DNA from: Paulownia fortunei
Lineage: Eukaryota > Streptophyta > Magnoliopsida > Lamiales > Paulowniaceae
Length of the DNA: 64,000 nt
Assembly (NCBI GenBank): GCA_019321725.1
Contig: CM033121.1
Coordinates: forward strand, 7,316,001 to 7,380,000
Reading direction: 5' to 3'
The position numbers and the translations under genes were made by a program. Positions 10,430-21,504 of the stretch are shown here, piece by piece. Position 1 is the first letter of the stretch. Each line of letters opens with the position of its first letter. The notes below the pieces were generated by a model. That model was not told the origin of the DNA, did not search any database, and saw nothing but the letters and a program-made list of their open reading frames with translations.

Positions 10430-10748
10430 CCGTTTGAAGCTGTTCCAGACATCGAAGATGTTGTTTATTACCAGGATTTGATCCAGGTATATCAGTTTGA
10501 AGACATCCCTTCAGATGAGAGTATTTACGAAGAGGAGATTATCGAGGCAAACGATGATACATCGAACGGAGATACCCCAGAATCTGACTGAAGAGAAAAG
10601 TGAAGTCCAAGGACTTCGTACTCACGAGGATATGTCAGGTTTCTTCTCACAACTCTCCATTTTACAAAAGAGTCTTGAGAGAATCATGAGAGAAGATCTG
10701 AACCTAAAGTTATATGATGGCTTTAGAATAAGCAACACGGATAGAATC
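10430..10748 (+). pseudogene. Acidic linker after the zinc knuckle of the pararetrovirus remnant
   Basis: Directly after the knuckle, one frame gives an acidic run (IPSDESIYEEEIIEANDD) of the type found between coat protein and protease in badna-like viruses. The frame then shifts and stops. No protease motif follows, because similarity ends where the tandem repeat starts at 10751. Confidence 0.55.
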
Positions 10749-10750
10749 TT

Positions 10751-12220
10751 ATTTGGAAAGGGAATGAGACATTGGTTATTTTGTGTTTCTAATAATTTTA
10801 GATCATTTTCGATGTAATGACACGATTTCCCAATATGTTTCTAATAATTTTACAAAAGAGTGAACAAATTTGGCAAAAAGAAAGCAAAAGTTACTTTGCT
10901 CACCTAATACGTAGTTTTCTAGAGGAGGTATGGCCATCAATTCTCATGCCCCTTGTTAGATGGTTGCTGGAATTGAGAAATAATTTGATGGGGACTTATG
11001 CAGCATGCAGGCAATCACTTTATTACACTATTTATATGTATTTATTGTAATTGTGGACTATTATATTTATTACCTATCAACTAATTGGACTTTGGTAATT
11101 GTCAAAATCAATAGTAAAAAAAATAGACTCTATAAAAAAGAGTGTCATCACTATACAGCCCCCTTGGTGGTTTTTACACTTCAGTATAATGTTGGTTCAT
11201 ATTCTAAAATTCTAAGAAAAACAAATTTTGACTTAAAAATAAAAATAAAAATTATTTTTGGATATGTGGTAGGGATGACAATTGGTATAGGTCCAATGGG
11301 TTCCGACCAAGCCCGACTTGCTTGGATTATGTTTGGAATAACTAGTTGGGGCAAGGTGGGATTATGGATTTTGTTGCTCTAGATCTAATTGGGTTAAGGT
11401 TGATTTACGGGTTTCAGTAGATCCCCCGACCTGATTAAATTGCATTAAATATATTGAGTTTTTACGTAGCTTCATTTGTATTGTTTAAACCTTCAAACCC
11501 TCAAGAGAATTGCTCTTCTCTACCATTACAAGCGTGGCCGTCAGTCCACTCCTGATGCCATTTATAGCTACTGGCTACAACTCTTGCAACTCCTTAAACT
11601 TCGAGAGATTTTTTATTATTTTTTTATTTCCTTGTCCTTTTCCTTTACCCCTTTTCCATTCTTTCAAGCCACAGTTCTTCATTTGAGGGTAATTTCTTTG
11701 TCTGTGTATATGTGTGTGTGTGTGTGTGTATCTCTCTCTCTCTATATATATATGATTAGGCATTGTGTTTTATGGTCCAGTAATAGGTCTTGTTGCAATA
11801 AGAGTGTTAATGCATTGCGAGGCTGTTATGTTGATGCTATTAGAATTAGCTCACGGAGTTAAATGGGTCTAATAGATTTCTCGAGTATTACCCATTTTGT
11901 TGGAGTTTTTGGGGAGGGGTGGTTTGGATCCGAATGAAGCTGGGGCTGGGGATATTGTCTCGAATTCAATCTAATGGAAGAGGTTGGTTGACAGAGAGAG
12001 ATTGAAATAACAGGATGGAGAATATGGAACCCCATTGTTAAATATTGCTGCCGCTGGTAGCTCCATGACAATGAGAATATGGAAAAGCAAAAGCTGTGAG
12101 TGCAAATGAAGAGGAAGAAGAAGAATATGTAAATAGAAAAGAGACTTTTGTTTAAGGAAGAATAATAAGTAAATAAAATTTCACGTCATTTTTAAAGAAA
12201 ATAGAAAAAAATAAAATCTG
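10751..12220 (+). repeat. Tandem repeat unit 1 (about 1.47 kb)
   Basis: All three units begin ATTTGGAAAGGGAATGAGAC. They carry the same landmarks: GATGTAATGACACGATTTCC, GGTATGGCCATCAATTCTCA, a TG-rich microsatellite near two-thirds of the unit, then GCATTGTGTTTTATGGTCC and GAGTTAAATGGGTCTAATAG. Units 1 to 3 are very similar, so the duplication is recent compared with most elements here. Each unit holds open frames of 60-128 codons that recur because the DNA recurs. More diverged copies at 6155-6610 and 39030-40020 do not keep these frames, so I do not call them genes. Confidence 0.92.
11701..11755 (+). repeat. TG/TC/TA compound microsatellite in unit 1
   Basis: The tract runs TGTGTG, then TCTCTC, then TATATA, just before GATTAGGCATTGTG. 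Units 2 (13166-13200) and 3 (14850-14880) hold shorter TG-only versions at the same place. Confidence 0.9.
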
Positions 12221-13903
12221 ATTTGGAAAGGGAATGAGACATTGGTTATTTTGTGTTTCTAATAATTTTAGGTCATTTTCGATGTAATGACACGATTTCC
12301 CAATATGTTTCTAATAAAGTTACAGCAGAGTGAATAAATTTGGCAAAAAGAAAGCAAAAGTTACTTTGCTCACCTAATACGTAGCTTTCTAGATGATGTA
12401 TGGCCATCAATTCTCATGCCCCTTGTTAGATGGTTGCTGGGATTGAGAAATAATTTGACGGGGACTTATGCAGCATGCAGGCAATCACTTTATTACACTA
12501 TTTGTATGTATTTATTGTAATAGTGGACTATTATATTTATTACCTATCAACCAATTGGACTTTGGTAATTGTCAAAATCAATAGTAAAGAAAATAGACCC
12601 TATAAAAAAGAGTGTCATCACTATACAGCCCACTTGGTGGTTTTTACACTTCAGTATAATGTTGGTTCACATTCTAAAAGTCTAAGAAAATCAAATTTTG
12701 ACTTAAAAATAAAAATAAAATATTTTTTGATATGTGGTAGGTATGACAATGGTATAGGTCAATGGGTTCGACCAAGCCCGACTTGCTTGGAATATGTTTG
12801 GAATAACTAGTTGGGGCGAGGTGAAATTATGGATTTTGTAGCTCTAGATCTAATTGGGTTAAGATTCGTTTACGGGTTTCAGTAGATCCCCCGACCTGAC
12901 GAAATTGCATTAAATATATTCAGTTTCTACGTAGATTAATTTGTATTGTTTAAACCTTCAAACCCTCAAGAGAATTGCTCTTCCCCACCATTCCAAGCGT
13001 GGCCGTCAGTCCACTCCTGATGCCGTTTATAGCTACTGGCTACAACTCTTGCAACTCCTTAAACTTCGAGAGATTTTTTATTGTTTTTTTATTTCTTTTG
13101 TCCTTTTCCTTTACCCCTATTCCATTCTTTCAAGCCACAGTTCTTCATTTGTGGGTAATTTCTTTGTCTGTGTATATGTATGTGTGTGTGTGTGTTACAA
13201 TTAGGCATTGTGTTTTATGGTCCAGTAATAGGTCTTGTTGCAATAAGAGTGTTAATGCATTGCGAGGCTGTTATGTTGATGCTATTAGAATTAGCTCACG
13301 GAGTTAAATGGGTCTAATAGATTTCTCGAGTATTACCCATTTTATTGGAGTTTTCGGGAGGGGTGGTTTGGATCCGAATGAAGCTGGGGCTGGGGATATT
13401 GTCTTGAATTCAATCTAATGGAAGAGGTTGGCTGACAGAGAGAGCTTAAAACAACAGGATGGAAGGGAAAATTCCTGGTTCAATAAATGGTATTGAATCA
13501 CTTGAAATCCTGAATTTAGCCACTAACAGCCTTTCAGCATCATATTCTCTATTAACCGTCCAAATAAGGGGGAAAATAATTTGAGATTCAAAAATATATT
13601 CTCCTAAGACATAAACATTTACATTTATAGACATAAACATTTATATTTACAGACTATTAAAAAATAATTGTTGAGATAAAACAAATAACTTACCTTGTGA
13701 TAATGTCGTTGCACCCCATTGTTAAATATTCCTGCCGCTGCTAGCTCCGTGAGAATGAGAATATGGAAATGCAAAAGCTGTCAGTGCAAATGAAGTGGAA
13801 GAAGAAGAATATGTAAATAGAAAAGAGACTTTTTTTTGAGGAAAAATAATAAGTAAATAAAATTTCACCTCATTTTTAAAGAAAATAGAAAAAAAAAAAT
13901 CTG
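12221..13903 (+). repeat. Tandem repeat unit 2 (about 1.68 kb) with extra segment
   Basis: It starts with the same ATTTGGAAAGGGAATGAGAC and runs in register with unit 1. In the spacer, between CAACAGGATGGA and CCCCATTGTTAAATATT, it has some 250 bases more than unit 1. Either unit 2 gained this segment or unit 1 lost it; the flanks do not decide. The extra segment contains the leucine-rich-repeat-like fragment listed separately. Confidence 0.92.
13459..13587 (+). pseudogene. Possible captured fragment of a leucine-rich-repeat gene
   Basis: Starting from ATG 13459, the frame reads GKIPGSINGIESLEILNLATN followed by SLS, ending at TGA 13585. The spacing matches the plant extracellular LRR consensus (G.IP.SI..L..L..L.L..N.LS) over about one repeat. 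Plant receptor-like kinases and receptor-like proteins carry many such repeats. Only about 25 residues fit, and no kinase or membrane segment follows, so this can only be a fragment. The minus strand of the same segment also has a partial open frame, with GTAAGT at the right place for a donor, so a captured antisense gene piece is an alternative. It is present only in unit 2 of the array. Confidence 0.45.
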
Positions 13904-15044
13904 ATTTGGAAAGGGAATGAGACATTGGTTATTTTGTGTTTCTAATAATTTTAGATCATTTTCGATGTAATGACACGATTTCCCAATATGTTTCTAATAA
14001 ATTTACAGCAGAGTGAACAAATTTGGCAAAAAGAAAGCAAAAGTTACTTTGCTCACCTAATACGTAGTTTTCTAGAGGAGGTATGGCCATCAATTCTCAT
14101 GCCCCTTGTTAGATGGTTGCTGGGATTGAGAAATAATTTGACGGGGACTTATGCAGCATGCAGACAATCACTTTATTACACCATTTGTATGTATTTATTG
14201 TAATTACGGACTATTATATTTATTACCTATCAACTAATTGGACTTTGGTAATTGTCAAAATCAATAGTAAAGAAAATAGACCTTATAAAAAAGAGTGTCA
14301 TCACTATACAGCTCGCTTTGTGGTTTTTACACTTCAGTATAATGTTGGTTCACATTCTAAAATTCTAAGAAAATCAAATTTTGACTTAAAAATAAAAATA
14401 AAAATTATTTTTGGATATGTGGTAGGGATGACAATTGGTATAGGTCCAATGGGTTCCGACCAAGCCCGACTTGCTTGGAATATGTTTGGAATAACTAGTT
14501 GGGGCAAGGTGGAATTATAGATTTTGTAGCTCTAGATCTAATTGGGTTACGTTTACGGGTTTCAGTAGATCCCCCGACCTGACGAAATTGCATTAAATAT
14601 ATTCAATTTTTTACGTAGCTTCATTTGTATTGTTTAAACCTTCAAACCCTCAAGAGAATTGCACTTCCCTACCATTCCTAGTGTGGCCGTCAATCCACTC
14701 CTGATGCCGTTTATAGCTACTGGCTACAACTCTTGCAACTCCTTAAACTTCGAGAGATTTTTTATTGTTTTTTTATTTTTTTGTCCTTTTCCTTTACCCT
14801 TTTCCGTTCTTTCAAGCCACAGTTCTTCATTTGTGGGTAATTTCTTTGTCTGTGTACATAAGTGTGTGTGTGTGTGTATGATTAGGCATTGTGTTTTATG
14901 GTCCAGTAATAGGTCTTGTTGCAATAAGAGTGTTAATGCATTGCGAGGCTGTTATGTTGATGCTATTAGAATTAGCTCACGGAGTTAAATGGGTCTAATA
15001 GATTTCTCGAGTATTACCCATTTTATTGGAGTTTTCGGGAGGGT
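13904..15044 (+). repeat. Tandem repeat unit 3, truncated
   Basis: It follows units 1 and 2 from ATTTGGAAAGGG to GGAGTTTTCGGGAGGG and then stops. The spacer part of the unit is missing and unrelated AT-rich DNA follows. Confidence 0.92.
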
Positions 15045-16296
15045 TAAAAATTAAAAGTTTCAAACATATTTGTTGCCTTTATAAAATATTGAATAAGGAC
15101 TATGATGAAATTAAAGTAGTACTATTACTAGCTAGGCAACTCATAGAAAATGATAATATACAAAAATTTAATTAAGTTGGACAAAATTCATGTTCAATAT
15201 TTATTTATTCACAGTGCACACTCGTTGAAAATTTAATATATGTTCTTATAAATTTGTAAATATTATTTTTTTAATAATAATATTGTTATTTCTGAATTTC
15301 ATATTCAAGATAAGGGGATCCTAATTTCAAAATTTATTAACTTCATCTTAAATTCAACCGGTTGTGAACGTCATTCCTAATAATAGGATTGAAGGTGGTC
15401 CCAAATCTCCTTTTGGATATGACTTTCTCTAAAACGAACTTTCCTATAATTTGACCGGTCGCCATTTGTAGTATTGTGGTTCACCTGTCACAAGGACTAG
15501 GTTGAAACTTAGTGTCTGCCTTTTTAAGGCTAAAAATACGAAGAGAATGCCCACTTGTAATTGACTTTCATGAACACATAATTTTCAATAATCTTAATTT
15601 CTTACTAATTTTAGATGCCCTTTTGAACATTTATGTACAAAGTGGACCTTCAGAGCTAGTTGGTCAAGATTATAAAATTGTAAAAATGGTGTTCACTTAA
15701 AGTAAAAACAAATCTTAGTCCAATAAAAAATGGGTTATATTTATTGAAAATGCTAGTTCAACCTCAAATATTTACTTAATTACTTGTGAGAAATTGCAAT
15801 TGTACTATAAATATTCTAATTGGAGAATAGTGGGTCAATATTCTTGTCTTATAATATTATTGCTTATTAATTATATGATGCTTGAATCATGTATAGTCAT
15901 TAAATTTAAACACCAAGGGGAAGAAAATTATTTCTACATGCAGAAAGCCAACATCTTTTTCCTAATTACAATACTGAAATAAATTGAAATGCTGTCTAGC
16001 AAGAGACACCAAGATCATGGATTTTTTGGATGATTAATTCCATTAGGTCACACTAACATTATTGGACCATGTTGGAATTATATGGATTAGAAGTTGACTC
16101 TTGTAATTCAATAGTTAAGGGTGAAATTTTTCAAAATGGACTGGATCGGGACTTTTCTACATCGCATTCTTGAAAATCAAGAACAAGTAATTATAAATTA
16201 TTTTTCAAAAGATTAAAATTTTAGTAAAATTGTATGTTAATTAATAAAAGAATCTAGAATTAAAATTCAAATATATTTTTATTCATTACATATAAT
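15045..16296. other. AT-rich non-coding stretch
   Basis: No coding frame beyond short chance ones (15512-15700 and 15794-15982), no RNA gene and no transposon end recognised. Confidence 0.45.
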
Positions 16297-16647
16297 TAGG
16301 GGTCTGCATCAAATCGGGCAGTTTGGATTCAGTTAGTTTGCATGGAGGACCAGAAATATCAGGTAGTATATTTGCTACCCTACACACCACCCAATATATT
16401 CGGATATCTTATAATTTGAGCACCGATCAATTGGGTTTCTTTTTTTTTTTTCTTTTCTTATCCTTTCTAGTTGGCCAAGGACAAGCTAGCATATGGTGTA
16501 AAATAGATTTTCTTTCTTTCTCCGCTTGACCTCTTTTTTTTCCCTCTTTCTTCCTGTATTCTTTCATTTCTTCTTCCTCTTTTTGTTATTCTCAATGGAA
16601 AAAATAATTCATGACGAAGTAGCTTGTCCCTTCTTCTCTCTTTCTTC

Positions 16648-17062
16648 AGTCAGGAAAATGGTCAAATCATTTTTTGTCAATGAAGGGTGCCTAATTTAGT
16701 CAATTGTTAGTTAAGGTGTCTAACCTAATTTTTTATCTAAATTTCACCAACCCATATTTTTTAAAACCTATATAAACCCTCAACTCTTATTTGCAGAGTA
16801 TCCCAAAATTAGAGAATTAGAGAGAGTTTGAGAGAAAAGGTTAAGAGAAAACTTGTGAAAGAATTTTGTGAAAAAAAAAATTTGTGTGGGTTGTGAGTTA
16901 TAAATATTGTAAACACTTATATTTTTTCTCCCTTTAGTAAAACGATTTGCAACAGGTCCAGAAATATTGACACAATTGGCCAAACTCCGTTATCAAATTT
17001 GTGTGTATTATTTTCGTTATCACTAATCTGATTTATTAGGAATTTTCATAATTTCCCAACAA
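16648..17062 (+). repeat. Copia 5' LTR
   Basis: It aligns with 21127-21504 over its length (AACTTGTGAAAGAATTTTGT, AAAACGATTTGCAACA, ATAATTTCCCAACA end). The TATATAAA near 16768 is a likely TATA box. Its first bases have mutated from TGTCAAG, so the start is inferred by alignment. Confidence 0.85.
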
Positions 17063-17063
17063 C

Positions 17064-17075
17064 TGGTATCAGAGC
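17064..17075 (+). promoter_or_regulatory. Copia primer binding site, tRNA-Met type
   Basis: TGGTATCAGAGC follows the 5' LTR end (CCCAACA) by one or two bases, the expected place and sequence for copia priming. Confidence 0.9.
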
Positions 17076-17126
17076 TCCACGAATAGTTAGAAACGATCTG
17101 GAGGAAGTCAAATTCGAGTGGGAGTG

Positions 17127-17703
17127 ATGGCCACAGATGAAAGGAAGGTGAAACTCAAGAAATTTGATGGTGTAGATTTTGGGTTTTGAAAAATACAGAT
17201 AGAGGATTATCTATATCAAAGAAGCTTGTATCAACCTCTCTCAAGGAAAAAAGACTGGAATCTTCTCGAAGACAAGTCCTTGGAGTTATCCGATTAACGT
17301 TATCCCGCAATGTTGCTTTCAACATAGCAAAGGAAAGTACTACGACAGGTCTTATGGCTGCTCTCTCCAGTATGTATGAGAAGCCATTGGCCTCAAACAA
17401 AGTTCACTTGATGAGGCGTTTGTTCAATTTGTGGATAACGGAAGGCGCATTAGTAGCTCAACATCTCAATGAACTTAACACAGTCACAACCCAATTAAGT
17501 TCAGTTGGAATTGAATTCGATGAAGAAGTACAAGCATTGATACTTTTTGCTTCTCTACCAGAAAGCTGGAATGCTACTGTCACGACTGTGAGTAGATCAT
17601 TGGGAAGCAATAAGTTGAAATTTAACGATGTTCATGATCTGGTTCTCAATGAAGAGATCCGATGGAGAGAGTCGGGTGAATTATCAACCTCTTCAGTTTT
17701 GTA
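17127..17703 (+). pseudogene. Copia gag remnant
   Basis: ATG 17127 starts MATDERKVKLKKFDGVDF, the usual copia gag opening (FDG.NF..W). A stop follows at once (TGA at 17187), and the reading frame must change more than once. From about 17280 the frame is open and matches gag_pre/UBN2-type sequence: LMAALSSMYEKP, then LASLPESW-like FASLPESWNATV and a final LNEEIRWRE. This protein would form the particle shell around retrotransposon RNA. It is broken and not functional. Confidence 0.85.
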
Positions 17704-17748
17704 GAGTCAAGAGAAAGAAATTCAACCAGAGGAAATGCACATGGCAAA

Positions 17749-17967
17749 TTGAACTACCGAGTTAGATCAAATGACAGGAGGTCCAAATCCAGGAATCTCA
17801 GTAATTCTCATAGCTCAAAAACCATTGAGTGTTGGAACTGCAGGAAGACCGAACACTACAAAAATCAATGCAAGAATGCACCAAAAAACCAGGAGGCGAA
17901 GGCAGAGGTAAATGTTACTTCCACCTCAAGAAGAGATGATGCGTTGATATGCTCTTTAGAGAGCTAG
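17749..17967 (+). pseudogene. Copia gag zinc knuckle
   Basis: CWNCRKTEHYKNQC at 17830-17871 fits CX2CX4HX4C, with the usual Gly before His replaced by Glu. Basic residues precede it. This is the RNA-binding end of gag; the frame closes at TAG 17965, just before the protease motif. Confidence 0.85.
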
Positions 17968-17969
17968 GA

Positions 17970-19060
17970 AGAGTCTTGGGTGTTAGACTCTGGAGCATCA
18001 TTCCATGCTGCTTTGCAGAAAGAATTCTTCAAGAGGTATGTCCCCAAAAACCTTGGAAAGGTATATCTTAGTGATGATCAACCGTGTGCTATTGTTGGCA
18101 AAGGTGTAGTGAAGATTAAGTTGAACAGGTCTATTTGGAGCTAAAGGATGTAAGGCATATCCCTGACTTGAGAAAGAACTTAATCTCAGTAGGGCAGTTG
18201 GCTAGCGAATGCTACACTATGATCTTCCATAGTGATGACTGAAAGATTTCAAAGGGTGCAATGATGGTTGCTCGAGGCAAGAAGAGTGGCACTCTTTACA
18301 TGACAGCAGAGGCACGCTATTCGATTGTAGTTGAAGCAGACAAAGAAACTCCAAATTTGTGGCACCAGAGGCTAGGCCACATGAGTGAAAAGGGATGAAA
18401 ATTATGCACTCGAAGGGGAAACTTCCAGGTCTACAGTCAGTTGAGATAGACATGTGCGAAGATTGCATACTTGGAAAGCAGAAGACATTACATACTTGGA
18501 AAACAGAAGAGATTACATACTTGGAAAGCAGAAGAGAGTTAACTTTCAAACAAGTGGCAGAACCCCAAAGAAGGAAATCTAGAGCTCATTCACTTTGATG
18601 TTTAGGGACCAACAATCGTCTCATCCATTGGTGGGAAACACTACTTCATGACTTTCATCGATGATCACTCTCAGAAGGTATGGGTTTACTTTCTAAAGCA
18701 TAAGTTTGAAGTGTTTGAGGCTTTCAGGAGATGGAAAGCTATGGTTGAAAATGAGATAGGTCTTAAGATTAAAAAGCTCAGAACCGACAATAGTGTGAAT
18801 ATGAAGACACCAAATTCAAGAAGTTCTGCTATGAGCACGGGATCAGAATGGAGAGAACCATGCCGGGTACAACTCAACATAATGATGTAGTTGAGCATAT
18901 GAACTGAACGTTGACAGAAAGAGCCAGATGCATTCGTATACAGTCAAGTTTACCAAATCAATTCTGGATAAAAGCAGTCAACACAACAGATTACTTAATC
19001 AACCGAGGCCCATCAGCTCCATTGAAGCACAAAATACCAGAGGAGGTATGGAGTAGAAAA
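17970..19060 (+). pseudogene. Copia protease and integrase remnants
   Basis: VLDSGASFHA near 17985-18010 is the aspartic protease active site (D-S-G-A). LWHQRLGHMSEKG at about 18358-18398 is the pre-integrase zinc-binding region. GGKHYFMTFIDDHSQKVWVY at about 18630-18690 starts the integrase core, with KKLRTDNS holding the second catalytic Asp near 18780. The rest of the core continues in shifted frames to ~19060. At least three stops and several shifts occur. Confidence 0.85.
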
Positions 19061-19222
19061 TAGGTAAAACTATCACATCTAAAAGTTTTTGATTGTGTAG
19101 CATATGTGCATATTAGTGATCAAGGCAGGAATAAGCTTGATCCCAAATCCAAGAAATACAGCTTCATCGGCTATAGTGAGGATGAATTTGGCTATCGCAT
19201 TTAGGATGGCGAAAATAAGAAG

Positions 19223-20366
19223 GTGATCCATAGTAGAGATGTGATGTACAAAGACATGCATAAAATAGACTCCAACGACTCAGTGCAGAGTGAGCCAATA
19301 TTTACAGACATAAATGCTAATGATGTCCTAGATAGTCCCGTGATGGAGCTGATTGAAGCAAGTCCTCAACTAAAGAAACTCATTGGAAATAGCAGTGCAC
19401 AGCAGTCCAACACACCGCAACTTCCTACTCTAGCTCCTGTATTGAGAAGGTCTTCTTGGCCTCATGTGCGTAACAGAAGATATATGAACTATTTGTTGTT
19501 GACTGATGGAGGAGAGCCTGAATGTTATAATGAAACTTGTCAGACTGAAGATGCCAGTAAGTGGGAGGTTGCCATGAAAGAACAGATGAAGTCTCTAATC
19601 TCCAACCAGACATGGGAACTAGTTAAACTACCCATAAGGAACAAGACACTTCACAACAAATGGATGTACCCAGTGAAAAAGAGCATGATGGTTCCAAGAG
19701 ATACAAAGCTCAACTAGTTGTCAAAGAATTACAACAAAAGGAAAGAGTTGACTACACCGACATTTTTGCTCCCGTTGTGAAGCTCAATACCATCAGAATA
19801 GTATTAAATATTGTTGTCAGTGAAGATCTTCATCTTGAACAGTTGGATGTGACTGCATTCCTTCACAGAGCCTTGGATAAGGAGATATACATGCACCAAC
19901 TAGAAGGTTTCTCAGAAACAGGAAAGAAGAACATGGTGTGTAAACTTAAAAGAGCTTGTATGGCTTAAAACAAGCCCCAAGGCAGTGGTATAGGAAATTT
20001 GATGGCTTCATGCACAAGGAAGGCTTCCAAGTGCAACGCTGACCACTATTGCTACTTTAAGAGATATAGCACCAGTTATATCATTTACTACTATATGTCG
20101 ATGACATGTTGGTAGTAGGTTCAAATATGGATGATATCAGAAGATTGAAGTAGCAATTGTTAAAGGAGTTTGATATGAAAGACTTGGATCTAGCAAAAAA
20201 GATTATTGGAATGCAAATCACAAGAGATAGGCAGAGAAGGTTCTTGCAGTTATCTCAAGCAGAGTACATCAACTGTATTTTACAGAGATTCAACATGGGC
20301 GATGCCAAGCCAGTCAGCACACTCTTGGCTAGTCACTTTCGCCTATCCAAGGATCAGTCCCCTTAG
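19223..20366 (+). pseudogene. Copia reverse transcriptase remnant
   Basis: Frame 19223-19717 carries the linker and the start of the reverse transcriptase (WEVAMKEQMKSLISNQTWEL). The next frame, 19660-19968, carries YTDIFAPVVKLNTIR and LEQLDVTAFLHRALDKEIYM. The catalytic box LYVDDMLVVGSN is intact at about 20091-20126. IIGMQITRDRQRRFLQLSQ follows. The pieces lie in three frames, so no active enzyme can be made. Confidence 0.9.
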
Positions 20367-20399
20367 ATGGAGAAAGAAAGAAAATTTATGGCTAAGGTT

Positions 20400-21025
20400 C
20401 CTTATGCCTCAGCCATAGAAATTTGATGTACGCAATGGTACGTACTAGACCAGACATTGGTTATGCAGTGGGAGTTGTTAGCAGGTTTATGTCAAATCCA
20501 GGAAAAACTCATTGGGAAGGAGTCAAGTGGATTTTGAGGTATTTACGAGGTACCGTAGAGAAATATTTGTACTTTAAAAAATAAGAATTAAAAGTATAAG
20601 GCTACATAGATGCAGACTTTGGAGGTGAAGTCGATCATCGAAGAAGCACCACCGGTTATATATTTACTGTTGGAATTATAGTTGTTAGTTGGATGTCACA
20701 GTTATAAAAGATTGTCACTCTATCCACTACAAAGGCTGAGTATGTAGCAGTGACTGAAGCCAGTAAAGAGATGATATGATTTCAAGGTTTGTTAATTGAG
20801 TTGAGATTCAAGCAAGAGAAGAATGTTTTGCACAGTGATAGTCAGAGTGTGATACACTTGGCGAAGAATTCAACATTTAATTCCAGAACCAAGCATATTA
20901 GACTTCGTTATCACTTTATCAATTTTTTATTGGAAGATGAAGTGCTAATATTGGATAAGATCTAAGGATGTATGAATCCAACATATATGTTGACAAAGAC
21001 AGTGGCTATCAACAAACTGAAGTTG
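20400..21025 (+). pseudogene. Copia RNase H remnant
   Basis: After the reverse transcriptase come YIDADFGGEVDHRRSTTGY at about 20600-20660, STTKAEYVAVTEASKEM at about 20720-20770 and the closing block TKHIRLRYHFI near 20890. These are the RNase H catalytic Asp and Glu regions of copia. Stops interrupt the frame several times. Confidence 0.85.
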
Positions 21026-21126
21026 TGTTCAACTTAAGTTAGACTTCAAGAATAATAAGAACAAAAGGATCTGCTGCATAGATCGAGGTGTGAAGACAGA
21101 TTAAAATCAGTCTTCAAGTGGGAGAT

Positions 21127-21504
21127 TGTCAAGAAAATGGCCAAACCATTTTTGTTCAAAAATAAATGGTGCTTAATTTAGACAATTGTTAATTAAGGTA
21201 TCTAACTAAATTTTTTGCCTAATTTCTTACCTAAATTTCACCAACATATTTTTTGAAACCTATATAAACTCTCATAGAGAAAAGGTTAAGAGAAGCTTGT
21301 GAAAGAATTTTGTGAAGAAAAATTCTTGTGTGGATTGTGAGTTGTAAGTGTTGTAAACACTTGTATTTTTTCTCCTTTTACTAAAACGATTTGCAACAAG
21401 TTTGGAGATATAGGTACAATTGGCCAAAACTCCATTATCAAGTTTATGTATGTTATTTTCGTTCTCACTATGCTGATTTATTGGAATTTCATAATTTCCC
21501 AACA
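21127..21504 (+). repeat. Copia 3' LTR
   Basis: It starts TGTCAAGAAAATGG, right after the polypurine tract AAGTGGGAGAT, and ends CCCAACA. It pairs with 16648-17062 with many small differences. Confidence 0.88.

Larger units (their letters stand above)
8040..10748 (+). mobile_element. Endogenous plant pararetrovirus (Caulimoviridae-like) fragment
   Basis: In order: tRNA-Met-type primer sites, a small ORF, a second small coiled-coil-like ORF, then a third frame with a coat-protein-like region and a CCHC zinc knuckle followed by an acidic Ser/Glu-rich tail. This order is that of caulimovirids with a badnavirus/tungrovirus-like plan. No movement-protein, aspartic protease, reverse transcriptase or RNase H region is present. 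The fragment stops where the tandem array begins at 10751. Several stops and frame changes show that it is an old, inactive copy. The left limit is a guess. Confidence 0.7.
16648..21504 (+). mobile_element. Full-length but decayed Ty1/copia retrotransposon
   Basis: Two LTRs (16648-17062 and 21127-21504) enclose gag, protease, integrase, reverse transcriptase and RNase H in copia order. The primer binding site is TGGTATCAGAGC. The flanking 5-mers are TCTTC and TCTTT, one base apart, as expected of an ageing target duplication. Many stops and shifts interrupt the polyprotein, so it cannot move by itself. The domain sequence most resembles the Tork-type lineage, but that is an impression. Confidence 0.92.

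Noticed and set aside
11005..14988. Open frames of 77-128 codons recurring in each tandem unit (for example 11005-11382, 12475-12810, 14158-14520)
   Set aside because: They recur because the DNA recurs. The diverged copies at 6155 and 39030 do not keep the frames, no protein family is recognisable, and codons look like AT-rich chance sequence.
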